Positions 17,064 to 26,608 of a stretch of 64,000 nucleotides of DNA are shown one piece after another (position 1 is the stretch's first letter; each line of letters starts with the position of its first letter). The translations under genes were made by a program, and so were the position numbers. Source of the DNA: Maribacter aestuarii (lineage in GTDB: Bacteria; Bacteroidota; Bacteroidia; Flavobacteriales; Flavobacteriaceae); NCBI RefSeq assembly GCF_027474845.2, contig NZ_CP107031.2, forward strand, positions 2,928,501-2,992,500, read 5' to 3'. Under the pieces are notes generated by a model that ran no database searches, was not told the DNA's origin, and was given only the letters and a program-made list of their open reading frames with translations.

Positions 17064-17186
17064 TCTCAAAAAATGTTTCTCGCAAGGTATTATAAAATCT
17101 ATGAACGCCAATGTCTTTTAATAGCTTATACTATAACCTCTTTTTTTTAGTTATTTAAGTAGCATAAGTACAATAATAACGGCCCA

Positions 17187-17588
17187 ATGAGTACCGAAAA
17201 GGAAAAACTAAGTATACTCTCAGAAATGATTGCCTTTGCAAGGGTGGATAATACCATTAAGCAATCGGAATATGATTTCCTTTTTAATGTAGCCCAGCAG
17301 TTGGGCGTTAGCAAATCGGTCTTCGATTCCCTGTTTAAGAATAAAGCGGAACACGTAATTCCGAAAACGCAGGCGGAGCGGATAGTTCAATTCCATAGAT
17401 TAGTGCTTTTAATGAACGTGGACAACCAACAGGACTTGATTGAAATAAAACGTTTACATGACATGGGACTGTCGATGGGATTACCGCCATCGGCTATTGC
17501 TCAAGTACTTTCCATTATGCATAAATATCCCAATAAAATTGTACCTCCCGAGGTGTTGATAAATATCTTTAAGGTACATTACAATTAG
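17187..17588 (+). CDS. TerB-like helical protein
   Basis: 133-residue all-helical cytosolic protein with a TerB-like pattern: SILSEMIAFARVDNTIKQSE, then YDFLFNVAQQLGVSKSVFDSL, and a later FHRLVLLMNVD helix. TerB domains are associated with tellurite-resistance and membrane-linked sensing systems, but no ter genes are adjacent, so the name should not be read as resistance. It overlaps the end of the convergent DUF2254 gene by four bases. Confidence 0.65.
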   Translation: MSTEKEKLSILSEMIAFARVDNTIKQSEYDFLFNVAQQLGVSKSVFDSLFKNKAEHVIPKTQAERIVQFHRLVLLMNVDNQQDLIEIKRLHDMGLSMGLPPSAIAQVLSIMHKYPNKIVPPEVLINIFKVHYN

Positions 17589-18853
17589 GACCAAGAGATA
17601 AATTCGGAATTCAATTTATCCAAATCCCTATTATTTTCAACATTGGATTTTGCATCTATCTGCAATTGTTCCATTTCTATTCTAATGTCGGCCATATGAT
17701 TGGAGTTGACTACATTGGCCTCCAATGTTCTCAGCATGTACATTAATTTACGCATTACCGTAATGTCATGTTTACAATACAGCCTATAGCTGGCCATAAC
17801 ATTGTATAGTACCTCTGAAAATTTGACGTTTTTAATGCGTGCCCAGTTGGTACCCTCTGCATCATTTAGATACTCACACTCAGTTTTTTTCATTAAGAGA
17901 ATGAATAATGAAGTCAAATAATCTATCGTGTTCAACGCCGTTCCCGGGTCATTTATGCCTGGCGACATGGCTTTAATACCTATTTCGGATATTTGTCGAA
18001 AGCCATAAATGTAATTTTCGCCCATTAGTTCTTCTTGACTGAATAACAAAGCATTCATTATTTCTTTCTCCTGCTTTTCTGAAAGCTGCTTCTCGGACAA
18101 TAATCCAATAGTACCGTCTAAAATAAATTGGCCTTTAAAAAGGTTTATGGCTATTTTAATATCATGTTCTACACATATCTTAAGAAGATTTTCTTTTAAA
18201 ACTCCGTAAAAATAACCTGTTTTGTTAATGACATTTTTTTCCCAGTTCTCCGTGTCCTCAAAATTCGAGGATTTTTCCTTCTCTTCTTTTAATACATACT
18301 CAATTTCACTTTTGGTCTTCTCATGAATATCCGTTAAAATGGTTCCAACTTGTATGGCTTGTGAAATATGATGTATGAAATAAATGAACGATGCCAAGCA
18401 CAAAACGGTTAGCGCTATCCCAATCAGTACCGAAAACCCTGGTGTCTGATAGGAATTATCGGTAGGTTCAATAGAAACGAGGATGAATATATTGTAAAGT
18501 ATGGTTGAAATGTAAAGTCCCAACACCACCTGATGCTTCTGATCCGAAATGATTCCTGGAAGTACCCGAGGGGAAAAGTTGCTCGATGCTTGATTCAACA
18601 AAATCATTACCATGGAAAAACTGAAAACTGTCAACGAAATAAGTCCACCGATCAAAGTGCTCAGTAGTGTTTTGGCGGTGTCCGTGTTATTGATAACCAG
18701 GCCAGGGGCTACTTCCATCAAATATCCTGAAATATCTATTTTTTCAAGGTATATCATGAAAAAGGCCAACGTAAGACCTCCAAATGAGATAAGCGAAGGA
18801 TAAAAGGCAATTTTGCTTCGAATCTTGTAGAAAATATTCTTAATTCTATCCAT
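17585..18853 (-). CDS. DUF2254 family membrane protein
   Basis: 422 residues. Four membrane segments occupy the first 180 or so residues (including LISFGGLTLAFFMIYL, TVFSFSMVMILL, VVLGLYISTILYNIFIL and a fourth before FIHHISQAIQ). A large soluble domain follows, with GIKAMSPGINDPGTALNTID, the most conserved DUF2254 motif. It is probably an inner-membrane protein of unknown function, possibly channel-like. It is monocistronic and convergent with the TerB-like gene. Confidence 0.88.
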   Translation of the reverse strand: MDRIKNIFYKIRSKIAFYPSLISFGGLTLAFFMIYLEKIDISGYLMEVAPGLVINNTDTAKTLLSTLIGGLISLTVFSFSMVMILLNQASSNFSPRVLPGIISDQKHQVVLGLYISTILYNIFILVSIEPTDNSYQTPGFSVLIGIALTVLCLASFIYFIHHISQAIQVGTILTDIHEKTKSEIEYVLKEEKEKSSNFEDTENWEKNVINKTGYFYGVLKENLLKICVEHDIKIAINLFKGQFILDGTIGLLSEKQLSEKQEKEIMNALLFSQEELMGENYIYGFRQISEIGIKAMSPGINDPGTALNTIDYLTSLFILLMKKTECEYLNDAEGTNWARIKNVKFSEVLYNVMASYRLYCKHDITVMRKLMYMLRTLEANVVNSNHMADIRIEMEQLQIDAKSNVENNRDLDKLNSEFISWS

Positions 18854-19055
18854 ATATGGTTTTCTGATATAAACCTAGTGAATGCCATGAATTAAAAGTA
18901 TCTGGATGGCTAAAATTTCAAACTCAGCTATTTTAAATGACAATAAGACATGATAAATAACTTTAAATATGACATAATGTCGTTTAAGATGAATTGGTAT
19001 ATCCTTTGTTTAGTTAATTACAAATAAAAAAAATATTAATTAAAAATATAGGATT

Positions 19056-19481
19056 ATGAATGTTATAAAAAGAAACGATGTGTTATTTCCATCTCTAATG
19101 AATGAAATTTTTAAACCAGATTGGTTCGGTGGTTTGGAAAATATGAGAACTAATGTTCCGGCAGTGAACATTAAGGAAAACGAAAAAGACTTTGAACTGG
19201 AGCTCTCGGTTCCGGGTAGGTCCAAGGATGACTTCTCTATTGAAATTGATGATAATGTACTTACTGTTTCCGCAGAGGTTAAGACCGAGAATGATGTAGA
19301 AAAAGATAACTACACAAGGAGAGAGTTTGGTTTTTCGTCTTTTACGAGATCGTTCACACTTCCAAAAAGTGTAGATAGCAATAAGATAAGCGCTAATTAC
19401 GAAAATGGTATTTTAAAATTTACCTTACCTAAAAAAGAAGAGGCGTTGCCAAAGCCTAAAAGAACGATTGAGCTCTCTTAA
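19056..19481 (+). CDS. Hsp20/alpha-crystallin family small heat-shock protein
   Basis: 141 residues. ATP-independent holdase chaperone that keeps unfolding proteins soluble. The alpha-crystallin domain spans about 35-130, from NVPAVNIKENEKDFELELSV to the signature YENGILKFTLPKKEE. The N-terminal arm is short (FPSLMNEIFKPDWFG). The 200-base upstream region is extremely AT-rich without a clear TAnnTTTG element. A perfect 12-base-pair hairpin lies between it and the convergent M20 gene. Confidence 0.93.
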   Translation: MNVIKRNDVLFPSLMNEIFKPDWFGGLENMRTNVPAVNIKENEKDFELELSVPGRSKDDFSIEIDDNVLTVSAEVKTENDVEKDNYTRREFGFSSFTRSFTLPKSVDSNKISANYENGILKFTLPKKEEALPKPKRTIELS

Positions 19482-19565
19482 GCGCTGAGCGAAATTACTT
19501 GGTTTCAATTTTGAAATCTTCATAATGCCCATGTTCATGGGTTAGTTTGAGTTGGTTGGTTTGTA

Positions 19566-19600
19566 GAAGTGCCTCGAAAAATCGAGGCACTTCTTAATTT
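19566..19600 (+). terminator. Hairpin between convergent hsp20 and M20 genes
   Basis: GAAGTGCCTCGA and TCGAGGCACTTC pair perfectly around AAAA. The forward tail is TTAATTT, only moderately T-rich. It ends at the base before the M20 stop codon, so it probably separates both transcripts. Confidence 0.65.
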
Positions 19601-21117
19601 AAAGGCTCGGTAAGTACGGCTAAACAGGATATAATTCCTTCCCTGTAATTACCTATTCTTAAGTTTTCATTGGGTCCGTGTATGTTATTGTCCGGGTTGG
19701 GTATGCGTATGGAAACGGCCGGAATGTCCAATGTTTTTATGAAAGGTGCCATGGGTTGCGACCCTCCGGTTGTTCTCATATTTACTATTTCATTTCCAAA
19801 TACTTTTTGCATAGCTCTGTTTAAAAATTCTCCTATCGGGCTATCCATTTCCGTGCGGAAGGGCACGGAGCCAACACGATAAGTAAAGGAGGCCAGTTTG
19901 GAATACCTTCCTCTTTCTTCTTTGGTCGGGATGGAGTCAACTAAATGATATCCATAATCCTGTACATAGCTTTTCAGTAAATTCATTTGTCGCTCTGCCG
20001 TTGTTTCTGGGACCAATCGCATATCTATCTCTACAATAACTTCTGACGGAATAATGGTGCGGACTTCTTTACCCGTCCAAGCCGCTTTTAGCCCTCTTAC
20101 ATTTAACGAGGGGTACTGTAATGCTTCTTGGTAAGTCTCGGCAACGGCCTCTGGTTTTGCAATTCCCAAGTTGCTTTTAATACTATCCATATTCTCGGGT
20201 ATTTTGGCGAGAAGAAGTTTTTCTTTTTCTGATAGCTGAACACCATCGTAAAAACCTGGAATGGTAACTTTACCCTCTTCATCTTTAAGACCGCCTATCA
20301 TTTTAGCGGCTTCAAAAACGGGGTTTGGGGCAAAGTTCCCATATTGACCGCTATGTAAACCATAGCTTGGTCCAAAAACTTGGATGGTTGCCGTAGCAAT
20401 TCCCCGAGCTCCATAAGTCAGTGTTGGCAAATTGGACAGGTGTCGAGTGCCGTCCATAATAAAAAGCATCTCTGCTTCCAATAAGGACTTGTTCTCTCGC
20501 ACCGCTTTTGGTAAATGCGGAGAACCAAGTTCTTCCTGAAAATCCATAATTACCTTGATATTGAATTCAGGTTTTATTTTTTTGGACTGAAGAATTTGTA
20601 GTGCAGAAATAAATGAGAGGGCAGGACCTTTGGAATCGGATGCAGATCTTGCAAAAATCCTCCAATCCATATCGATATCCTTTCTGAGATTATCAAAATT
20701 TATAATGGTCCACTTACCATCTTTTTTTTCTTTCAGAACAGGCTCAAATGGATGGGGTTGGAACCATGCTGTCGAGTCCACAGGTTGACCGTCAATCTGC
20801 AAATAGAACAAAACACTTTTTGCATTTTTATGAAATACTTTTTCTGCATAGAGCAGGGGAGGACCATCAGTTGAAATTTGACTCGTCTTAAAATTTAAGG
20901 ACGTAAAAACACTGTCGCACCATTTTCTATTTTTTTCAATTTGGTCGGTGTAATTTCCATCATTTTTCAGTCTTAAAAATTGTTGTAAATTTAAAATCGC
21001 ATCGAATAATTTTTCGTCAGCCGCCTGTTTTATTTTAGCTTCCGAGATCATTTGGCAGTAGCCAAATCGCGAGAAAACAAGACAGAAAATTAAAAGGATT
21101 AATTTGTATTTTTTCAC
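19594..21117 (-). CDS. Exported M20-family metallopeptidase
   Basis: 507 residues with an N-terminal signal peptide (1-22, YCQ cut). M20/M25/M40 dizinc hydrolase. Metal-binding features are ARSASDSKGPALSF, the catalytic Glu pair in MDFQEELGSPHLP, IMDGTRHLS, and the late TGGSQPMAP and NIHGPNENLRIGNY. The dimerisation-domain His is in GLHSGQYGNFAPNP. It probably trims peptides in the periplasm. Transcribed alone; its stop lies next to a hairpin. Confidence 0.88.
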   Translation of the reverse strand: MKKYKLILLIFCLVFSRFGYCQMISEAKIKQAADEKLFDAILNLQQFLRLKNDGNYTDQIEKNRKWCDSVFTSLNFKTSQISTDGPPLLYAEKVFHKNAKSVLFYLQIDGQPVDSTAWFQPHPFEPVLKEKKDGKWTIINFDNLRKDIDMDWRIFARSASDSKGPALSFISALQILQSKKIKPEFNIKVIMDFQEELGSPHLPKAVRENKSLLEAEMLFIMDGTRHLSNLPTLTYGARGIATATIQVFGPSYGLHSGQYGNFAPNPVFEAAKMIGGLKDEEGKVTIPGFYDGVQLSEKEKLLLAKIPENMDSIKSNLGIAKPEAVAETYQEALQYPSLNVRGLKAAWTGKEVRTIIPSEVIVEIDMRLVPETTAERQMNLLKSYVQDYGYHLVDSIPTKEERGRYSKLASFTYRVGSVPFRTEMDSPIGEFLNRAMQKVFGNEIVNMRTTGGSQPMAPFIKTLDIPAVSIRIPNPDNNIHGPNENLRIGNYREGIISCLAVLTEPLN

Positions 21118-21266
21118 TAGAAATAAGTATAAAAGGATGAATTTAGAGTTGTCTAAAAAAATGTATAAAAAATTAAAAACCAGTTACTTAAAATAATTTA
21201 AATAAAGTAATAATTTATATTATTAAAACAATTGGATTTATGAGTATTTTTTTGATTTTCGCCAAT

Positions 21267-23255
21267 TTAATCTTGCTCTTGAAGCGCTTTTATCTCGTCC
21301 CTTAATTTCGCGGCTTGCATAAAATCCAACTCTTTTGCCGCCTTCTCCATGGCCTTTCTTTTTTCCCGAATCATTTTATCAATTTGCTCTTTTGTCAAGT
21401 AATCTAAATCCGGTTCGGCCGCCCTTAATTCTTCCTTTTTGAAGTGGTAGGTAGAGACGGAATTTTTTGCTAGAACACTATCTAAATTTTTATTTAAGGA
21501 TGTTGGTGTGATGTTATTTTTGGTATTGTATTCAATCTGTTTTTCTCTCCGATAAATTGTTTCATCAATCGTTTTTTGCATGCTGTCGGTTATCTTATCA
21601 GCGTACATTATCGCTTTCCCATTTAGATGCCTTGCTGCTCTCCCAACGGTCTGTGTCAACGATCTATTACTTCGTAAAAATCCTTCTTTGTCGGCATCTA
21701 AAATTGCCACCAACGATACCTCTGGTAAGTCCAACCCCTCCCTTAAAAGATTTACCCCAATGAGTACGTCAAATATACCTTTTCGTAGATCTTGCATTAT
21801 TTCGACCCTTTCCAAAGTATCAACATCGCTATGGATATATCTACATCGAATGTTAATCCGATCCAGATACTTTGCCATTTCTTCTGCCATTCTTTTAGTC
21901 AAAGTGGTCACGAGGGTTCGTTCATCTTTCTCTACCCGTTGCTGAATTTCCTCTACGAGATCATCAATTTGGTTCAAACTGGGCCTCACTTCAATTATGG
22001 GATCTAACAGTCCGGTGGGTCGTATGACCTGCTCCACGTAAACGCCTTGACTAAGTTGTAACTCATAATCCGCTGGTGTAGCACTTACGTACAGCACTTG
22101 ATTTTGCAATGCTTCAAACTCCTCAAATTTCAAGGGTCTGTTGTCCATGGCGGCGGGTAGTCGAAACCCGTAATCTACTAAATTCACCTTTCTTGATCGG
22201 TCACCCCCATACATCGCATGTACTTGGGGTATGGTGACATGACTCTCGTCAATCACCATTAAATAATCGTCTGGAAAATAGTCCAAAAGGCAGAAAGGTC
22301 GAGTACCCGGTTCCCGACCGTCCAAATATCTTGAGTAGTTTTCAATACCCGAGCAGTAACCCAGTTCCCGAATCATTTCCAAATCAAAATTGGTTCGTTC
22401 TTCCAAACGTTTCGCTTCAAGTGGCTTCCCAATCTCCTTGAAATACTCCACTTGTTTTACCAAATCGTCCTGAATGTTATGAATGGCATTTTGCAGCACA
22501 TCTTGGGAGGTTACGAACATATTCGCGGGATAGATATTCAGACTTTCGTAGACTTCCAATAGGTTATTGTTAAATGGGTCAAACGCTTCAATCTCTTCTA
22601 TTTCATCTCCAAAAAAATGGATTCTGAACGCATGATCGGCATAACTGGGAAAAACATCCACCACATCTCCCTTTACCCTAAAATTCCCATTTCTAAAATC
22701 TGCTGTTGTCCTTGAATACAGGCTTTGTACCAGTTGGTGTAGTAATTTCGTCCTGGCGATAACTTGATCCTTTCGAATGGATATCACATTTTTCTGAAAT
22801 TCAATGGGATTGCCAATTCCATACAGACAAGATACCGAGGCTACTACAAGAACATCTCTCCTACCGGACAAGAGGGAGGAGGTAGTACTGAGCCTTAGTT
22901 TTTCGATATCCTCGTTTATAGAAAGGTCTTTCTCTATGTAAACCCCACTTGTGGGAATAAAAGCTTCCGGCTGGTAGTAGTCGTAATAGGATACAAAATA
23001 CTCAACGGCATTTTGGGGAAAGAACTGCTTGAATTCCGAATATAATTGAGCAGCCAAAGTTTTATTATGGGCCAAGACCAAGGTTGGTTTCTGTACTTGC
23101 TCTATAACGTTGGCCACGGTAAAGGTCTTACCCGATCCGGTAACGCCTAAAAGGGTTTGGTACTTTTCTCCACTATCCAGTCCTTGCCTTAATTCCTTGA
23201 TGGCATTAGGCTGATCCCCCGTCGGTTTGAATTCCGAGACAACTTTAAATTTCAT
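21267..23255 (-). CDS. uvrB: Excinuclease ABC subunit B
   Basis: Damage-verifying helicase of nucleotide excision repair. Full length at 662 residues. Walker A is GVTGSGKT (37-44). The beta-hairpin region follows at YFVSYYDYYQPEAFIP, the helicase DEAD-like box at VIDESHVTIPQ, and motif VI at QTVGRAARH. The UVR motif for UvrC contact is at the C-terminus (AMEKAAKELDFMQAAKLRDE). It is isolated, with AT-rich gaps on both sides and a promoter-like element immediately upstream of the ATG. Confidence 0.98.
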   Translation of the reverse strand: MKFKVVSEFKPTGDQPNAIKELRQGLDSGEKYQTLLGVTGSGKTFTVANVIEQVQKPTLVLAHNKTLAAQLYSEFKQFFPQNAVEYFVSYYDYYQPEAFIPTSGVYIEKDLSINEDIEKLRLSTTSSLLSGRRDVLVVASVSCLYGIGNPIEFQKNVISIRKDQVIARTKLLHQLVQSLYSRTTADFRNGNFRVKGDVVDVFPSYADHAFRIHFFGDEIEEIEAFDPFNNNLLEVYESLNIYPANMFVTSQDVLQNAIHNIQDDLVKQVEYFKEIGKPLEAKRLEERTNFDLEMIRELGYCSGIENYSRYLDGREPGTRPFCLLDYFPDDYLMVIDESHVTIPQVHAMYGGDRSRKVNLVDYGFRLPAAMDNRPLKFEEFEALQNQVLYVSATPADYELQLSQGVYVEQVIRPTGLLDPIIEVRPSLNQIDDLVEEIQQRVEKDERTLVTTLTKRMAEEMAKYLDRINIRCRYIHSDVDTLERVEIMQDLRKGIFDVLIGVNLLREGLDLPEVSLVAILDADKEGFLRSNRSLTQTVGRAARHLNGKAIMYADKITDSMQKTIDETIYRREKQIEYNTKNNITPTSLNKNLDSVLAKNSVSTYHFKKEELRAAEPDLDYLTKEQIDKMIREKRKAMEKAAKELDFMQAAKLRDEIKALQEQD

Positions 23256-23259
23256 AAGT

Positions 23260-23267
23260 TAAAAATA
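23260..23267 (-). promoter_or_regulatory. -7-like element just upstream of uvrB
   Basis: On the reverse strand this reads TATTTTTA, seven of eight matches to TAnnTTTG, preceded by TTTTTG. Only four bases separate it from the ATG, which suggests a leaderless transcript. Confidence 0.4.
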
Positions 23268-23423
23268 CAAAAAGCCATGTTCCTATTTTGGGCGTATCAG
23301 AAATAAAACATATCTAAAAGCACTTTGAACATAGCCCGGCCCAATTAATGATTTTATTTACCAATAGAGACTTGTCTTTTTATATTTTTCATGTGTTGGC
23401 AAAGAAACGACTGTAGGTTGAAA

Positions 23424-23442
23424 ACACTTATCTTTTAAGTGT
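23424..23442 (-). terminator. Weak hairpin over the end of the T9SS protein gene
   Basis: ACACTTA and TAAGTGT pair around a 5-base loop and include the last codons and TAA. The reverse-strand tail is a short T run (GTGTTTTC). It could end the 27.0-23.4 kb operon. Confidence 0.4.
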
Positions 23443-24855
23443 AAAGTGCCCAGTAATGGTTTTTTTGTTGAAAGAGGTTGCCTTAAACCAATAATCTGTG
23501 GATGGCAAGGGTCTACCCATAAATTGTCCATCCCATCCTACTCCATTTGGGTCTATTTGAACTAAAAAGCAACCATAGCGATCATAAATCTGAATATCTT
23601 CTACGGATACCTCCCCAGTTTCCGATACAGGTGCGAATTGCCAATAATCATTGATGCCGTCGCCGTTGGGAGTGAAAAATTGAGGAAAATCACTCTTAGA
23701 AAGTTCTTTTTCTAAAACGCGCTCGGCAATCCCACATCCGTTTTTGTCCCTAACATAAATAATATGTTCTCTAGGAGGAACATTATTGAATATAGGACTA
23801 TCCTGAAATCCGAAATCTACAGAATCCAATGAGTATTCATAATTTCCATTAGCACTAACTACAACTTCAATCCGTAATCCTGAGTTTTCCCTTGTAATTG
23901 CAATGGATTCAATAGTGGGAACCTCAGAACTTACCACATTAAAAATTTTGGTAATGGGGCACTCGATGGTTGCACCGAATTCTGTCACTGTATTATATAA
24001 CTCCACTCGATATTGACCGATTTCTGAATAGGTTAATTGATTTGATTCGGATAGAAGTGTTTCAGTACCATCATTGTTAATTTTAAACCACCTATAACCT
24101 CTTGCTCTATCAAATGACTCAAGTATCGCATTTTCATCCCTGGCACAAAGCGCCACTGTATCAGGTATGGTAATCGTAGGAAAATTTATATTAGCACAAC
24201 TCACGGTGGGTTCGCCAGTTGAAAAGCTTTCTTCTATGCAACCAGTGGCGCTACCATTTTCATTAAGGGGAATTATTAATACGAAAATTTCCTGATTTAA
24301 CGGAAGTTCCGATAGATTGTAAAACAAGACGTTCCCAGATAGACTATCATCCACGATATCGTTTCCTCCCGATGTAGTACCTACCCTAATGATGTAATCC
24401 GTGGCCCTTGGGGCATATTCCCATCTCAGGTCAGTATCTACCCGAACACCCGAATCTTGGTCGATTGGATTCACAAGCTTAGTACAATCCGGAGGAGTGG
24501 TGACTTCTTCCGTGGTGAATATTTGAAGTGGACATACTTTAATTGGCTGGTCGGGCAAAAAGAGACTAATTGTAACATAAATGACGGTACTCTCCGGTAA
24601 GCCTACTTCCGGAATATAAAAGTTGGATAAGCCAGAAGACCTTCTATTGATTATTTCCCCGCCACCGGGTGTGGTTCCAAGCGATACCAAATATCCTATG
24701 ATACCGTCTACGGCCGTCCATCTAATAGGATTGTCTACAGGCACATCAATCTGACCGTCTAACGGTGCTATTAATGTAGGACATTCTTGTCCTACTAGCG
24801 GATTTAACGCCAAAGCTAAAATGAGCCATAAAATAAAGTTATTCTTTCTTAGCAT
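23428..24855 (-). CDS. T9SS type B sorting domain protein, two Ig/FN3-like repeats
   Basis: 475 residues. Signal peptide 1-22 (PLVGQ), then two repeats of about 95 residues beginning CPTLIAPLDGQIDVPVDNP and CTKLVNPIDQDSGVRVDTD, each with a GTTPGG or GTTSGG turn. An Ig-like segment (ESFDRARGYRWFK) and a GNYEYSLDSVDFGFQDS domain follow. The C-terminus is the gliding-motility/T9SS type B signal: FTPNGDGINDYWQFAP, IQIYDRYGCFLVQIDP and a final TLKR. It is secreted by the type IX system and probably attached to the cell surface. It follows its larger paralog by six bases. Confidence 0.9.
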   Translation of the reverse strand: MLRKNNFILWLILALALNPLVGQECPTLIAPLDGQIDVPVDNPIRWTAVDGIIGYLVSLGTTPGGGEIINRRSSGLSNFYIPEVGLPESTVIYVTISLFLPDQPIKVCPLQIFTTEEVTTPPDCTKLVNPIDQDSGVRVDTDLRWEYAPRATDYIIRVGTTSGGNDIVDDSLSGNVLFYNLSELPLNQEIFVLIIPLNENGSATGCIEESFSTGEPTVSCANINFPTITIPDTVALCARDENAILESFDRARGYRWFKINNDGTETLLSESNQLTYSEIGQYRVELYNTVTEFGATIECPITKIFNVVSSEVPTIESIAITRENSGLRIEVVVSANGNYEYSLDSVDFGFQDSPIFNNVPPREHIIYVRDKNGCGIAERVLEKELSKSDFPQFFTPNGDGINDYWQFAPVSETGEVSVEDIQIYDRYGCFLVQIDPNGVGWDGQFMGRPLPSTDYWFKATSFNKKTITGHFTLKR

Positions 24856-24861
24856 TCAACT

Positions 24862-26598
24862 TTAACGTTTGAGGGAAAAATATCCCTTTATTTCTTTATT
24901 GTCCGTAGAAATGGCTCTAAACCAATAGTCTGATGCGGGTAACAATCTTCCATTTAAGCGCCCACTCCATCCTTGGGAGGTTGGTTCTACCTGAGCGAGA
25001 AATTTTCCGTACCTATCAAAAATCTGAATGATTAGGACATTGATTTCCCCAGTTGCAACGGGTGGGATGAACTGCCAGTAATCATTAACGCCATCCCCAT
25101 TGGGCGTAAAAAATTTAGGGAAACCTTCTAGTGTCAAATCTTGTACCACGGTTTCTTCGTCTATCCCACAACCATTCTTATCGCGCACATAAACGGTATG
25201 GGTTCCACGTGCTATATTTCTGAAGACATTACTATCTTGGTATGGGCCTGATATATCGTCAAGAGCATACTCATAGGAACCTACTCCACTGACCACAGTT
25301 TCTATCCGAATACCACTCACTTCTTCCGAAACCCGGATATTATCAATCGTCGGTGACTCTGAAACCACTACGGTAAATTCCTTGCTTGTTGGGCATTCTA
25401 CGGTTCCTCCAGACTGGGATACGGTATTGTAAGCTTCATAGATATACTGTCCGGGCTCGGATAGATTTACCTCCGCCGTAGATGATATCAGCGTTTCGGA
25501 ATTACCAGGTCCCAAACGGAACCATCTATACCCCTCTGCCACATCGGTCGCTGTTATGGTCGTGCTATCTTCGTTTAGGCAGATGCCAATTTCATCGGGA
25601 AAATCAATTTCCGGATTTAAGGTTGTGAGTTCTCCTGTGACAGCGTCAAAATAGGGTCCACAACCCAAGATGGTCGAAAAACTTTCTTGAACACATCCAA
25701 TCGCATCCCCGGCCGCGTTAAAAGGTGTTATAGTGATGAAAAAGGTCCTATTCGGCTCAAAATCGAGAACAAAAGTCGAATTGTTGGTAAATACGCCCTC
25801 ATCAAGAATATCAGAAAGTAAAGGGGATGTACCTATAGTGACTCTATATCCGGTTGCATTGGGAACTTCCGTCCACTCTAAAAAAGGAGTTAAAGGAACA
25901 TTAATTGCCCCATCTAATGGGCTTATCAACGAAGTACACGATGGCAGAGTCGCCAACGCCCCCGTGGTAAAAGAAAACTCGGAGCAGGTTGGGTTTGGTA
26001 TTATTGCATTGTATGGGGTAACTGTGACATAGATGGTCGTACTTGGAGGAAAGTCAACCGGTGGATTATAGGTTAATGTATTGCCGACATCCAAATTGTT
26101 CGTTATGTCAGTGCCTCCTGGAGAAGTACCTACGGAAATTCTATAGCCGGTTGCTGTTGGTGCATAATTCCAAGAAATATTATTGGATATGTTAACTCCG
26201 GTAGCCGCATCTACGGGATTACTCAAGGTTGTACAGGAGGGCGGGTTAGTTACGCTTCCTGTTCTAAAACTCTCACTCGGGCAAGTTATATCAGGCAATC
26301 CCCCTAGAAAGAAAAGGGTTATTGTTACATATATTTGAGTATTTTCCGGGAGACCCAGTGGTGGGGTATAGTTGGTGGCACTTCCCACACTTCTAGTATT
26401 AACGATGTCTGTACCACCAGGTGTCGTTCCTATTGATATGATATACCCTGTTACTCCAGCTATACTTTCCCAACTTATGCTCGTATCTACAGCTACGTTT
26501 ACAGCCCCGTCAATAGGAGCCGTTAGGCTAGGGCATTCTTGACCATAGATCCCGAGACTTAATAAAAATACCCCCAAAAAGAACTGTAGTTTTTTCAT
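24862..26598 (-). CDS. T9SS type B sorting domain protein, three Ig/FN3-like repeats
   Basis: 578 residues, a close paralog of the next gene. Signal peptide 1-20 (IYGQ). Three repeats start at about residues 22, 122 and 220 (CPSLTAPIDGAVNV, CTTLSNPVDAATGV, CTSLISPLDGAINV), the first two with GTTPGGTDI or GTSPGGTDI. An Ig-like domain (AEGYRWFRLGPGNSETL), the GSYEYALDDISGPYQDS domain and the T9SS type B C-terminal signal (FTPNGDGVNDYWQFIP, IQIFDRYGKFLAQVEP) follow. It has one more repeat than its paralog. The binding target is unknown; adhesion or carbohydrate binding is possible. Confidence 0.9.
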   Translation of the reverse strand: MKKLQFFLGVFLLSLGIYGQECPSLTAPIDGAVNVAVDTSISWESIAGVTGYIISIGTTPGGTDIVNTRSVGSATNYTPPLGLPENTQIYVTITLFFLGGLPDITCPSESFRTGSVTNPPSCTTLSNPVDAATGVNISNNISWNYAPTATGYRISVGTSPGGTDITNNLDVGNTLTYNPPVDFPPSTTIYVTVTPYNAIIPNPTCSEFSFTTGALATLPSCTSLISPLDGAINVPLTPFLEWTEVPNATGYRVTIGTSPLLSDILDEGVFTNNSTFVLDFEPNRTFFITITPFNAAGDAIGCVQESFSTILGCGPYFDAVTGELTTLNPEIDFPDEIGICLNEDSTTITATDVAEGYRWFRLGPGNSETLISSTAEVNLSEPGQYIYEAYNTVSQSGGTVECPTSKEFTVVVSESPTIDNIRVSEEVSGIRIETVVSGVGSYEYALDDISGPYQDSNVFRNIARGTHTVYVRDKNGCGIDEETVVQDLTLEGFPKFFTPNGDGVNDYWQFIPPVATGEINVLIIQIFDRYGKFLAQVEPTSQGWSGRLNGRLLPASDYWFRAISTDNKEIKGYFSLKR

Positions 26599-26608
26599 TC
26601 TCGGCTCA

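Noticed and set aside
17187..17588. Tellurite resistance system
   Set aside because: Only a TerB-like helical domain is present; there is no TerC, TerD, TerZ or other ter gene in the neighbourhood.
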